From contig BSDZ01000003.1 of assembly GCA_030268105.1 (NCBI GenBank), positions 7,697,589 to 7,761,588 of the forward strand: 64,000 bases of DNA, given 5' to 3'. Both the position numbers and the translations under genes were made by a program. The stretch is from Volvox africanus. Taxonomy: Eukaryota > Chlorophyta > Chlorophyceae > Chlamydomonadales > Volvocaceae. Below are positions 50,937 to 62,900 of this stretch, piece after piece. Below the pieces are notes generated by a model. The model searched no databases. It saw nothing but the letters and a program-made list of their open reading frames with translations, and was not told the origin of the DNA. Within the stretch, counting starts at the first letter, position 1. Each line of letters begins with the position of its first letter.

Positions 50937-53900
50937 AGGAGGGGATAGGAGGGCATAGGAGGGGATAGGAGGGGAGTGGAGGGGATAGAAGGGGAGAGGA
51001 AGGGATAGGAGGGGAGTGGAGGGGATAGGAGGGGATAGGAGGGGATAGGAGGGGATAGGAGGGGAGTGGAGGGGATAGGAGGGGATAGGAGGGGATAGGA
51101 GGGGATAGGAGGGGATAGGAGGGGATAGGAGGGGATAGGAGGGGAGTGGAGGGGATAGGAGGGGAGTGGAGGGGATAGGAGGGGATAGGAGGGGATAGGA
51201 GGGGATAGGAGGGGATAGGAGGGGAGTGGAGGGGATAGGAGGGGATAGGAGGGGAGAGGAGGGGAGAGGAGGGGAGAGGAGGGGATAGGAGGGGATAGGA
51301 GGGGAGTGGAGGGGAGTGGAGGGGATAGGAGGGGATAGGAGGGGATAGGAGGGGATAGGAGGGGATAGGAGGGGATAGGAGGGGACAGGAGGGGAGTGGA
51401 GGGGATAGGAGGGGATAGGAGGGGACAGGAGGGGATAGGAGGGGATAGGAGGGGATAGGAGGGGATAGGAGGGGATAGGAGGGGATAGGAGGGGAGTGGA
51501 GGGGATAGGAGGGGATAGGAGGGGATAGGAGGGGAGTGGAGGGGATAGGAGGGGATAGGAGGGGATAGGAGGGGAGTGGAGGGGATAGGAGGGGATAGGA
51601 GGGGATAGGAGGGGATAGGAGGGGAGTGGAGGGGATAGGAGGGGAGTGGAGGGGATAGGAGGGGATAGGAGGGGATAGGAGGGGATAGGAGGGGATAGGA
51701 GGGGATAGGAGGGGATAGGAGGGGATAGGAGGGGATAGGAGGGGAGTGGAGGGGAGAGGAGGGGAGAGGAGGGGAGAGGAGGGGAGAGGAGGGGAGTGGA
51801 GGGGAGAGGAGGGGAGAGGAGGGGAGAGGAGGGGAGAGGAGGGGAGAGGAGGGGAGAGGAGGGGAGAGGAGGGGAGAGGAGGGGATAGGAGGGGAGAGGA
51901 GGGGATAGGAGGGGATAGGAGGGGAGTGGAGTGGAGTGGAGGGGATAGGAGGGGAGTGAAGGGGATAGGAGGGGATAGGAGGGGATAGGAGGGGAGTGGA
52001 GGGGATAGGAGGGGATAGGAGGGGAGTGGAGGGGATAGGAGGGGAGTGGAGGGGATAGGAGGGGAGTGGAGGGGATAGGAGGGGATAGGAGGGGAGAGGA
52101 GGGGAGAGGAGGGGATAGGAGGGGATAGGAGGGGATAGGAGGGGAGTGGAGGGGATAGGAGGGGATAGGAGGGGAGAGGAGGGGAGAGGAGGGGATAGGA
52201 GGGGATAGGAGGGGAGTGGAGGGGATAGGAGGAGAGTGGAGGGGATAGGAGGGGAGTGGAGGGGATAGGAGGGGATAGGAGGGGAGAGGAGGGGAGAGGA
52301 GGGGATAGGAGGGGATAGGAGGGGATAGGAGGGGAGTGGAGGGGATAGGAGGGGATAGGAGGGGATAGGAGGGGAGAGGAGGGGATAGGAGGGGATAGGA
52401 GGGGATAGGAGGGGAGTGGAGGGGATAGGAGGGGAGTGGAGGGGATAGGAGGGGATAGGAGGGGAGAGGAGGGGATAGGAGGGGATAGGAGGGGAGTGGA
52501 GGGGAGTGGAGGGGATAGGAGGGGATAGGAGGGGATAGGAGGGAATAGGAGGGGATAGGAGGGGATAGGAGGGGATAGGAGGGGACAGGAGGGGAGTGGA
52601 GGGGATAGGAGGGGATAGGAGGGGACAGGAGGGGATAGGAGGGGATAGGAGGGGATAGGAGGGGACAGGAGGGGATAGGAGGGGATAGGAGGGGAGTGGA
52701 GGGGATAGGAGGGGATAGGAGGGGAGTGGAGGGGACAGGAGGGGATAGGAGGGGATAGGAGGGGAGTGGAGGGGATAGGAGGGGATAGGAGGGGATAGGA
52801 GGGGAGTGGAGGGGATAGGAGGGGATAGGAGGGGATAGGAGGGGAGTGGAGGGGATAGGAGGGGATAGGAGGGGATAGGAGGGGATAGGAGGGGAGTGGA
52901 GGGGATAGAAGGGGAGAGGAAGGGAAAGGAGGGGAGTGGAGGGGATAGGAGGGGATAGGAGGGGATAGGAGGGGATAGGAGGGGAGTGGAGGGGATAGGA
53001 GGGGATAGGAGGGGATAGGAGGGGATAGGAGGGGATAGGAGGGGATAGGAGGGGAGTGGAGGGGATAGAAGGGGAGAGGAAGGTATAGGAGGGGAGTGGA
53101 GGGGATAGGAGGGGATAGGAGGGGATAGGAGGGGATAGGAGGGGAGTGGAGGGGATAGGAGGGGATAGGAGGGGATAGGAGGGGATAGGAGGGGATAGGA
53201 GGGGATAGGAGGGGATAGGAGGGGATAGGAGGGGAGTGAGGGGACAGGAGGGGAGTGGAGGGGATAGGAGGGGATAGGAGGGGATAGGAGGGGATAGGAG
53301 GGGATAGGAGGGGAGTGGAGGGGATAGATGGGGAGAGGAGGGGAGAGGAGGGGAGAGGAGGGGAGAGGAGGGGATAGGAGGGGATAGGAGGGGATAGGAG
53401 GGGATAGGAGGGGAGAGGAGGGGAGAGGAGGGGAGAGGAGGGGAGAGGAGGGGATAGGAGGGGATAGGAGGGGATAGGAGGGGATAGGAGGGGAGAGGAG
53501 GGGATAGGAGGGGATAGGAGGGGAGTGGAGTGGAGTGGAGGGGATAGGAGGGGAGTGAAGGGGATAGGAGGGGATAGGAGGGGATAGGAGGGGAGTGGAG
53601 GGGATAGGAGGGGATAGGAGGGGAGTGGAGGGGATAGGAGGGGAGTGGAGGGGATAGGAGGGGAGTGGAGGGGATAGGAGGGGATAGGAGGGGAGAGGAG
53701 GGGAGAGGAGGGGATAGGAGGGGATAGGAGGGGATAGGAGGGGAGTGGAGGGGATAGGAGGGGATAGGAGGGGAGAGGAGGGGAGAGGAGGGGATAGGAG
53801 GGGATAGGAGGGGAGTGGAGGGGATAGGAGGAGAGTGGAGGGGATAGGAGGGGAGTGGAGGGGATAGGAGGGGATAGGAGGGGAGAGGAGGGGAGAGGAG

Positions 53901-56900
53901 GGGATAGGAGGGGATAGGAGGGGATAGGAGGGGAGTGGAGGGGATAGGAGGGGATAGGAGGGGATAGGAGGGGAGAGGAGGGGATAGGAGGGGATAGGAG
54001 GGGATAGGAGGGGAGTGGAGGGGATAGGAGGGGAGTGGAGGGGATAGGAGGGGATAGGAGGGGAGAGGAGGGGATAGGAGGGGATAGGAGGGGAGTGGAG
54101 GGGAGTGGAGGGGATAGGAGGGGATAGGAGGGGATAGGAGGGAATAGGAGGGGATAGGAGGGGATAGGAGGGGATAGGAGGGGACAGGAGGGGAGTGGAG
54201 GGGATAGGAGGGGATAGGAGGGGACAGGAGGGGATAGGAGGGGATAGGAGGGGATAGGAGGGGACAGGAGGGGATAGGAGGGGATAGGAGGGGAGTGGAG
54301 GGGATAGGAGGGGATAGGAGGGGAGTGGAGGGGACAGGAGGGGATAGGAGGGGATAGGAGGGGAGTGGAGGGGATAGGAGGGGATAGGAGGGGATAGGAG
54401 GGGAGTGGAGGGGATAGGAGGGGATAGGAGGGGATAGGAGGGGAGTGGAGGGGATAGGAGGGGATAGGAGGGGATAGGAGGGGATAGGAGGGGAGTGGAG
54501 GGGATAGAAGGGGAGAGGAAGGGAAAGGAGGGGAGTGGAGGGGATAGGAGGGGATAGGAGGGGATAGGAGGGGATAGGAGGGGAGTGGAGGGGATAGGAG
54601 GGGATAGGAGGGGATAGGAGGGGATAGGAGGGGATAGGAGGGGATAGGAGGGGAGTGGAGGGGATAGAAGGGGAGAGGAAGGTATAGGAGGGGAGTGGAG
54701 GGGATAGGAGGGGATAGGAGGGGATAGGAGGGGATAGGAGGGGAGTGGAGGGGATAGGAGGGGATAGGAGGGGATAGGAGGGGATAGGAGGGGATAGGAG
54801 GGGATAGGAGGGGATAGGAGGGGATAGGAGGGGAGTGGAGGGGACAGGAGGGGAGTGGAGGGGATAGGAGGGGATAGGAGGGGATAGGAGGGGATAGGAG
54901 GGGATAGGAGGGGAGTGGAGGGGATAGGAGGGGAGAGGAGGGGAGAGGAGGGGAGAGGAGGGGAGAGGAGGGGATAGGAGGGGATAGGAGGGGATAGGAG
55001 GGGATAGGAGGGGAGAGGAGGGGAGAGGAGGGGAGAGGAGGGGAGAGGAGGGGATAGGAGGGGATAGGAGGGGATAGGAGGGGATAGGAGGGGATAGGAG
55101 GGGAGTGGAGGGGACAGGAGGGGAGTGGAGGGGATAGGAGGGGATAGGAGGGGATAGGAGGGGATAGGAGGGGATAGGAGGGGAGTGGAGGGGATAGGAG
55201 GGGATAGGAGGGGAGAGGAGTGGAGAGGAGGGGAGAGGAGGGGATAGGAGGGGAGAGGAGGGGAGTGGAGGGGAGTGGAGGGGATAGGAGGGGATAGGAG
55301 GGGATAGGAGGGGATAGGAGGGGATAGGAGGGGATAGGAGGGGACAGGAGGGGAGTGGAGGGGATAGGAGGGGATAGGAGGGGACAGGAGGGGATAGGAG
55401 GGGATAGGAGGGGATAGGAGGGGATAGGAGGGGAGTGGAGGGGATAGGAGGGGATAGGAGGGGATAGGAGGGGAGTGGAGGGGATAGGAGGGGATAGGAG
55501 GGGATAGGAGGGGAGTGGAGGGGATAGGAGGGGATAGGAGGGGATAGGAGGGGATAGGAGGGGAGTGGAGGGGATAGGAGGGGATAGGAGGGGATAGGAG
55601 GGGATAGGAGGGGATAGGAGGGGATAGGAGGGGATAGGAGGGGATAGGAGGGGAGTGGAGGGGAGAGGAGGGGAGAGGAGGGGAGAGGAGGGGATAGGAG
55701 GGGAGACGAGGGGAGTGGAGGGGAGAGGAGGGGAGAGGAGGGGAGAGGAGGGGAGAGGAGGGGAGAGGAGGGGAGAGGAGGGGAGAGGAGGGGATAGGAG
55801 GGGATAGGAGGGGATAGGAGGGGATAGGAGGGGATAGGAGGGGAGTGGAGTGGAGTGGAGGGGATAGGAGGGGAGTGGAGGGGATAGGAGGGGATAGGAG
55901 GGGATAGGAGGGGAGTGGAGGGGATAGGAGGGGATAGGAGGGGAGTGGAGGGGATAGGAGGGGAGTGGAGGGGATAGGAGGGGAGTGGAGGGGATAGGAG
56001 GGGATAGGAGGGGAGAGGAGGGGAGAGGAGGGGATAGGATGGGATAGGAGGGGATAGGAGGGGAGTGGAGGGGATAGGAGGGGATAGGAGGGGAGAGGAG
56101 GGGAGAGGAGGGGAGAGGAGGGGAGAGGAGGGGATAGGAGGGGATAGGAGGGGATAGGAGGGGATAGGAGGGGATAGGAGGGGAGTGGAGGGGACAGGAG
56201 GGGAGTGGAGGGGATAGGAGGGGATAGGAGGGGATAGGAGGGGATAGGAGGGGATAGGAGGGGAGTGGAGGGGATAGGAGGGGATAGGAGGGGAGAGGAG
56301 GGGAGAGGAGGGGAGAGGAGGGGATAGGAGGGGATAGGAGGGGAGTGGAGGGGAGTGGAGGGGATAGGAGGGGATAGGAGGGGATAGGAGGGGATAGGAG
56401 GGGATAGGAGGGGATAGGAGGGGACAGGAGGGGAGTGGAGGGGATAGGAGGGGATAGGAGGGGACAGGAGGGGATAGGAGGGGATAGGAGGGGATAGGAG
56501 GGGATAGGAGGGGATAGGAGGGGATAGGAGGGGAGTGGAGGGGATAGGAGGGGATCGGAGGGGATAGGAGGGGAGTGGAGGGGATAGGAGGGGATAGGAG
56601 GGGATAGGAGGGGAGTGGAGGGGATAGGAGGGGATAGGAGGGGATAGGAGGGGATAGGAGGGGAGTGGAGGGGATAGGAGGGGATAGGAGGGGATAGGAG
56701 GGGATAGGAGGGGATAGGAGGGGATAGGAGGGGATAGGAGGGGATAGGAGGGGAGTGGAGGGGAGAGGAGGGGAGAGGAGGGGAGAGGAGGGGAGAGGAG
56801 GGGAGAGGAGGGGAGAGGAGGGGAGAGGAGGGGATAGGAGGGGATAGGAGGGGATAGGAGGGGATAGGAGGGGATAGGAGGGGATAGGAGGGGAGTGGAG

Positions 56901-59900
56901 TGGAGTGGAGGGGATAGGAGGGGAGTGGAGGGGATAGGAGGGGATAGGAGGGGATAGGAGGGGAGTGGAGGGGATAGGAGGGTATAGGAGGGGAGTGGAG
57001 GGGATAGGAGGGGAGTGGAGGGGATAGGAGGGGAGTGGAGGGGATAGGAGGGGATAGGAGGGGAGAGGAGGGGAGAGGAGGGGATAGGATGGGACAGGAG
57101 GGGATAGGAGGGGAGTGGAGGGGATAGGAGGGGATAGGAGGGGAGAGGAGGGGAGAGGAGGGGATAGGAGGGGATAGGAGGGGAGTGGAGGGGATAGGAG
57201 GGGAGAGGAGGGGAGAGGAGGGGATAGGAGGGGATAGGAGGGGATAGGAGGGGAGTGGAGGGGATAGGAGGGGATAGGAGGGGATAGGAGGGGAGAGGAG
57301 GGGATAGGAGGGGATAGGAGGGGATAGGAGGGGAGTGGAGGGGATAGGAGGGGAGTGGAGGGGATAGGAGGGGAAAGGAGGGGAGAGGAGGGGATAGGAG
57401 GGGATAGGAGGGGATAGGAGGGGAGTGGAGGGGATAGGAGGGGATAGGAGGGGATAGGAGGGAATAGGAGGGGATAGGAGGGGATAGGAGGGGATAGGAG
57501 GGGACAGGAGGGGAGTGGAGGGGATAGGAGGGGATAGGAGGGGACAGGAGGGGATAGGAGGGGATAGGAGGGGATAGGAGGGGACAGGAGGGGATAGGAG
57601 GGGATAGGAGGGGAGTGGAGGGGATAGGAGGGGATAGGAGGGGAGTGGAGGGGATAGGAGGGGATAGGAGGGGATAGGAGGGGATAGGAGGGGAGTGGAG
57701 GGGATAGGAGGGGATAGGAGGGGATAGGAGGGGAGTGGAGGGGATAGGAGGGGATAGGAGGGGATAGGAGGGGATAGGAGGGGATAGGAGGGGATAGGAG
57801 GGGAGTGGAGGGGAAAGGAGGGGAAAGGAGGGGATAGGAGGGGAGTGGAGGGGATACGAGGGGATAGGAGGGGATAGGAGGGGAGTGGAGGGGATAGGAG
57901 GGGAGTGGAGGGGATAGGAGGGGAGTGGAGGGGATAGGAGGGGATAGGAGGGGATAGGAGGGGATAGGAGGGGAGTGGAGGGGATAGGAGGGGATAGGAG
58001 GGGATAGGAGGGGATAGGAGGGGATAGGAGGGGCGTGGAGGGGATAGGAGGGGATAGGAGGGGATAGGAGGGGAGTGGAGGGGATAGGAGGGGAGTGGAG
58101 GGGATAGGAGGGGAGTGGAGGGGAGTGGAGGGGAGTGGAGGGGAGTGGAGGGGAGTGAAGGGGAGTGGAGAGGATAGGAGGGGATAGGAGGGGATAGGAG
58201 GGGAGTGGAGGGGATAGGAGGGGATAGGAGGGGATAGGAGGCGATAGGAGGGGATAGGAGGGGAGAGGAGGGGATAGGAGGGGAGTGGAGGGGATAGGAG
58301 GGGATAGGAGGGGATAGGAGGGGAGTGGAGGGGATAGGAGGGGATAGGAGGGGAGAGGAGGGGATAGGAGGGGATAGGAGGGGAGTGGAGGGGAGTGGTG
58401 GGGATAGGAGGGGATAGGAGGGGATAGGAGGGGATAGGAGGGGATAGGAGGGGATAGGAGGGGAGTGGAGGGGATAGGAGGGGATAGGAGTGGAGTGGAG
58501 AAGATAGGAGGGGAGTGGAGGGGATAGGAGGGGATAGGAGGGGAGTGGAGGGGATAGGAGGGGAGAGGAGGGGAGAGGAGGGGATAGGAGGGGATAGGAG
58601 GGGAGTGGAGGGGATAGGAGGGGAGTGGAGGGGATAGGAGGGGATAGGAGGGGATAGGAGGGGAGTGGAGGGGATAGGAGGGGATAGGAGGGGATAGGAG
58701 GGGATAGGAGGGGATAGGTGGGGATAGGAGGGGAGTGGAGTGGAGTGGAGGGGATAGGAGGGGAGTTGAGGGGATAGGAGGGGATAGGAGGGGATAGGAG
58801 GGGATAGGAGGGGATAGGAGGGGATAGGAGGGGATAGGAGGGGAGTGGAGGGGATAGGAGGGGAGTGAAGGGGATAGGAGGGGAGTGGAGGGGATAGGAG
58901 GGGATAGGAGGGGATAGGAGGGGAGAGGAGGGGATAGGAGGGGAGTGGAGGGGATAGGAGGGGAAAGGAGGGGATAGGAGGGGATAGGAGGGGATAGGAG
59001 GGGATAGGAGGGGAGTGGAGGGGATAGGAGGGGATAGGAGGGGATAGGAGGGGATAGGAGGGGATAGGAGGGGATAGGAGGGGATAGGAGGGGAGTGGAG
59101 GGGATAGGAGGGGAGTGGAGGGGATAGGAGGGGAGAGGAGGGGAGAGGAGGGGATAGGAGGGGATAGGAGGGGAGTGGAGGGGAGTGGAGGGGATAGGAG
59201 GGGATAGGAGGGGATAGGAGGGAATAGGAGGGGATAGGAGGGGATAGGAGGGGATAGGAGGGGACAGGAGGGGAGTGGAGGGGATAGGAGGGGATAGGAG
59301 GGGACAGGAGGGGATACGAGGGGATAGGAGGGGATAGGAGGGGACAGGAGGGGATAGGAGGGGATAGGAGGGGAGTGGAGGGGATAGGAGGGGATAGGAG
59401 GGGATAGGAGGGGAGTGGAGGGGATAGGAGGGGATAGGAGGGGATAGGAGGGGAGTGGAGGGGATAGGAGGGGATAGGAGGGGATAGGAGGGGATAGGAG
59501 GGGATAGGAGGGGATAGGAGGGGATAGGAGGGGAGTGGAGGGGATAGGAGGGGATAGGAGGGGATAGGAGGGGAGTGGAGGGGATAGGAGGGGATAGGAG
59601 GGGATAGGAGGGGATAGGAGGGGATAGGAGGGGCGTGGAGGGGATAGGAGGGGATAGGAGGGGATAGGAGGGGAGTGGAGGGGAGTGGAGGGGAGTGGAG
59701 GGGATAGGAGGGGAGTGGAGGGGAGTGGAGGGGAGTGGAGGGGAGTGGAGGGGAGTGAAGGGGAGTGGAGAGGATAGGAGGGGATAGGAGGGGATAGGAG
59801 GGGAGTGGAGGGGATAGGAGGGGATAGGAGGGGATAGGAGGCGATAGGAGGGGATAGGAGGGGAGAGGAGGGGATAGGAGGGGAGTGGAGGGGATAGGAG

Positions 59901-62900
59901 GGGATAGGAGGGGATAGGAGGGGAGTGGAGGGGATAGGAGGGGATAGGAGGGGAGAGGAGGGGATAGGAGGGGATAGGAGGGGAGTGGAGGGGAGTGGTG
60001 GGGATAGGAGGGGATAGGAGGGGATAGGAGGGGATAGGAGGGGATAGGAGGGGATAGGAGGGGAGTGGAGGGGATAGGAGGGGATAGGAGTGGAGTGGAG
60101 AAGATAGGAGGGGAGTGGAGGGGATAGGAGGGGATAGGAGGGGAGTGGAGGGGATAGGAGGGGAGAGGAGGGGAGAGGAGGGGATAGGAGGGGATAGGAG
60201 TGGAGTGGAGGGGATAGGAGGGGAGTGGAGGGGATAGGAGGGGATAGGAGGGGATAGGAGGGGAGTGGAGGGGATAGGAGGGGATAGGAGGGGATAGGAG
60301 GGGATAGGAGGGGATAGGTGGGGATAGGAGGGGAGTGGAGTGGAGTGGAGGGGATAGGAGGGGAGTTGAGGGGATAGGAGGGGATAGGAGGGGATAGGAG
60401 GGGATAGGAGGGGATAGGAGGGGATAGGAGGGGATAGGAGGGGAGTGGAGGGGATAGGAGGGGAGTGAAGGGGATAGGAGGGGAGTGGAGGGGATAGGAG
60501 GGGATAGGAGGGGATAGGAGGGGAGAGGAGGGGATAGGAGGGGAGTGGAGGGGATAGGAGGGGAAAGGAGGGGATAGGAGGGGATAGGAGGGGATAGGAG
60601 GGGATAGGAGGGGAGTGGAGGGGATAGGAGGGGATAGGAGGGGATAGGAGGGGATAGGAGGGGATAGGAGGGGATAGGAGGGGATAGGAGGGGAGTGGAG
60701 GGGATAGGAGGGGAGTGGAGGGGATAGGAGGGGAGAGGAGGGGAGAGGAGGGGAGAGGAGGGGATAGGAGGGGAGTGGAGGGGAGTGGAGGGGATAGGAG
60801 GGGATAGGAGGGGATAGGAGGGAATAGGAGGGGATAGGAGGGGATAGGAGGGGATAGGAGGGGACAGGAGGGGAGTGGAGGGGATAGGAGGGGATAGGAG
60901 GGGACAGGAGGGGATACGAGGGGATAGGAGGGGATAGGAGGGGACAGGAGGGGATAGGAGGGGATAGGAGGGGAGTGGAGGGGATAGGAGGGGATAGGAG
61001 GGGATAGGAGGGGAGTGGAGGGGATAGGAGGGGATAGGAGGGGATAGGAGGGGAGTGGAGGGGATAGGAGGGGATAGGAGGGGATAGGAGGGGATAGGAG
61101 GGGATAGGAGGGGATAGGAGGGGATAGGAGGGGAGTGGAGGGGATAGGAGGGGATAGGAGGGGATAGGAGGGGAGTGGAGGGGAGTGGAGGGGATAGGAG
61201 GGGATAGGAGGGGATAGGAGGGGATAGGAGGGGCGTGGAGGGGATAGGAGGGGATAGGAGGGGATAGGAGGGGAGTGGAGGGGATAGGAGGGGAGTGGAG
61301 GGGATAGGAGGGGAGTGGAGGGGAGTGGAGGGGAGTGGAGGGGAGTGGAGGGGAGTGAAGGGGAGTGGAGAGGATAGGAGGGGATAGGAGGGGATAGGAG
61401 GGGAGTGGAGGGGATAGGAGGGGATAGGAGGGGATAGGAGGCGATAGGAGGGGATAGGAGGGGAGAGGAGGGGATAGGAGGGGAGTGGAGGGGATAGGAG
61501 GGGATAGGAGGGGATAGGAGGGGAGTGGAGGGGATAGGAGGGGATAGGAGGGGAGCGGAGGGGATAGGAGGGGATAGGAGGGGAGTGGAGGGGAGTGGTG
61601 GGGATAGGAGGGGATAGGAGGGGATAGGAGGGGATAGGAGGGGATAGGAGGGGATAGGAGGGGATAGGAGGGGAGTGGAGGGGATAGGAGGGGATAGGAG
61701 TGGAGTGGAGAAGATAGGAGGGGAGTGGAGGGGATAGGAGGGGATAGGAGGGGAGTGGAGGGGATAGGAGGGGAGAGGAGGGGAGAGGAGGGGATAGGAG
61801 GGGATAGGCGTGGAGTGGAGGGGATAGGAGGGGAGTGGAGGGGATAGGAGGGGATAGGAGGGGATAGGAGGGGAGTGGAGGGGATAGGAGGGGATAGGAG
61901 GGGATAGGAGGGGATAGGAGGGGATAGGTGGGGATAGGAGGGGAGTGGAGTGGAGTGGAGGGGATAGGAGGGGAGTTGAGGGGATAGGAGGGGATAGGAG
62001 GGGATAGGAGGGGATAGGAGGGGATAGGAGGGGATAGGAGGGGATAGGAGGGGATAGGAGGGGATAGGAGGGGAGTGAAGGGGATAGGAGGGGAGTGGAG
62101 GGGATAGGAGGGGATAGGAGGGGATAGGAGGGGAGAGGAGGGGATAGGAGGGGAGTGGAGGGGATAGGAGGGGAAAGGAGGGGATAGGAGGGGAGAGGAG
62201 GGGAGAGGAGGGGATAGGAGGGGAGTGGAGGGGATAGGAGGGGATAGGAGGGGATAGGAGGGGATAGGAGGGGATAGGAGGGGATAGGAGGGGAGTGGAG
62301 GGGATAGGAGGGGAGTGGAGGGGATAGGAGGGGATAGGAGGGGAGAGGAGGGGATAGGAGGGGATAGGAGGGGAGTGGAGGGGAGTGGAGGGGATAGGAG
62401 GGGATAGGAGGGGATAGGAGGGAATAGGAGGGGATAGGAGGGGATAGGAGTGGATAGGAGGGGACAGGAGGGGAGTGGAGGGGATAGGAGGGGATAGGAG
62501 GGGACAGGAGGGGATAGGAGGGGATAGGAGGGGATAGGAGGGGAGTGGAGGGGAGTGGAGGGGATAGGAGGGGATAGGAGGGGATAGGAGGGGATAGGAG
62601 GGGAGTGGAGGGGATAGGAGGGGATAGGAGGGGAGAGGAGGGGATAGGAGGGGATAGGAGGGGAGTGGAGGGGAGTGGTGGGGATAGGAGGGGATAGGAG
62701 GGGATAGGAGGGGATAGGAGGGGATAGGAGGGGATAGGAGGGGAGTGGAGGGGATAGGAGGGGATAGGAGTGGAGTGGAGAAGATAGGAGGGGAGTGGAG
62801 GGGATAGGAGGGGATAGGAGGGGAGTGGAGGGGATAGGAGGGGAGAGGAGGGGAGAGGAGGGGATAGGAGGGGATAGGAGTGGAGTGGAGGGGATAGGAG

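Noticed and set aside
51746..51988. Open frame inside the satellite (RGEEGRGGER)
   Set aside because: Pure repeat translation in a stretch where GAG units replace TAG units; no coding evidence.
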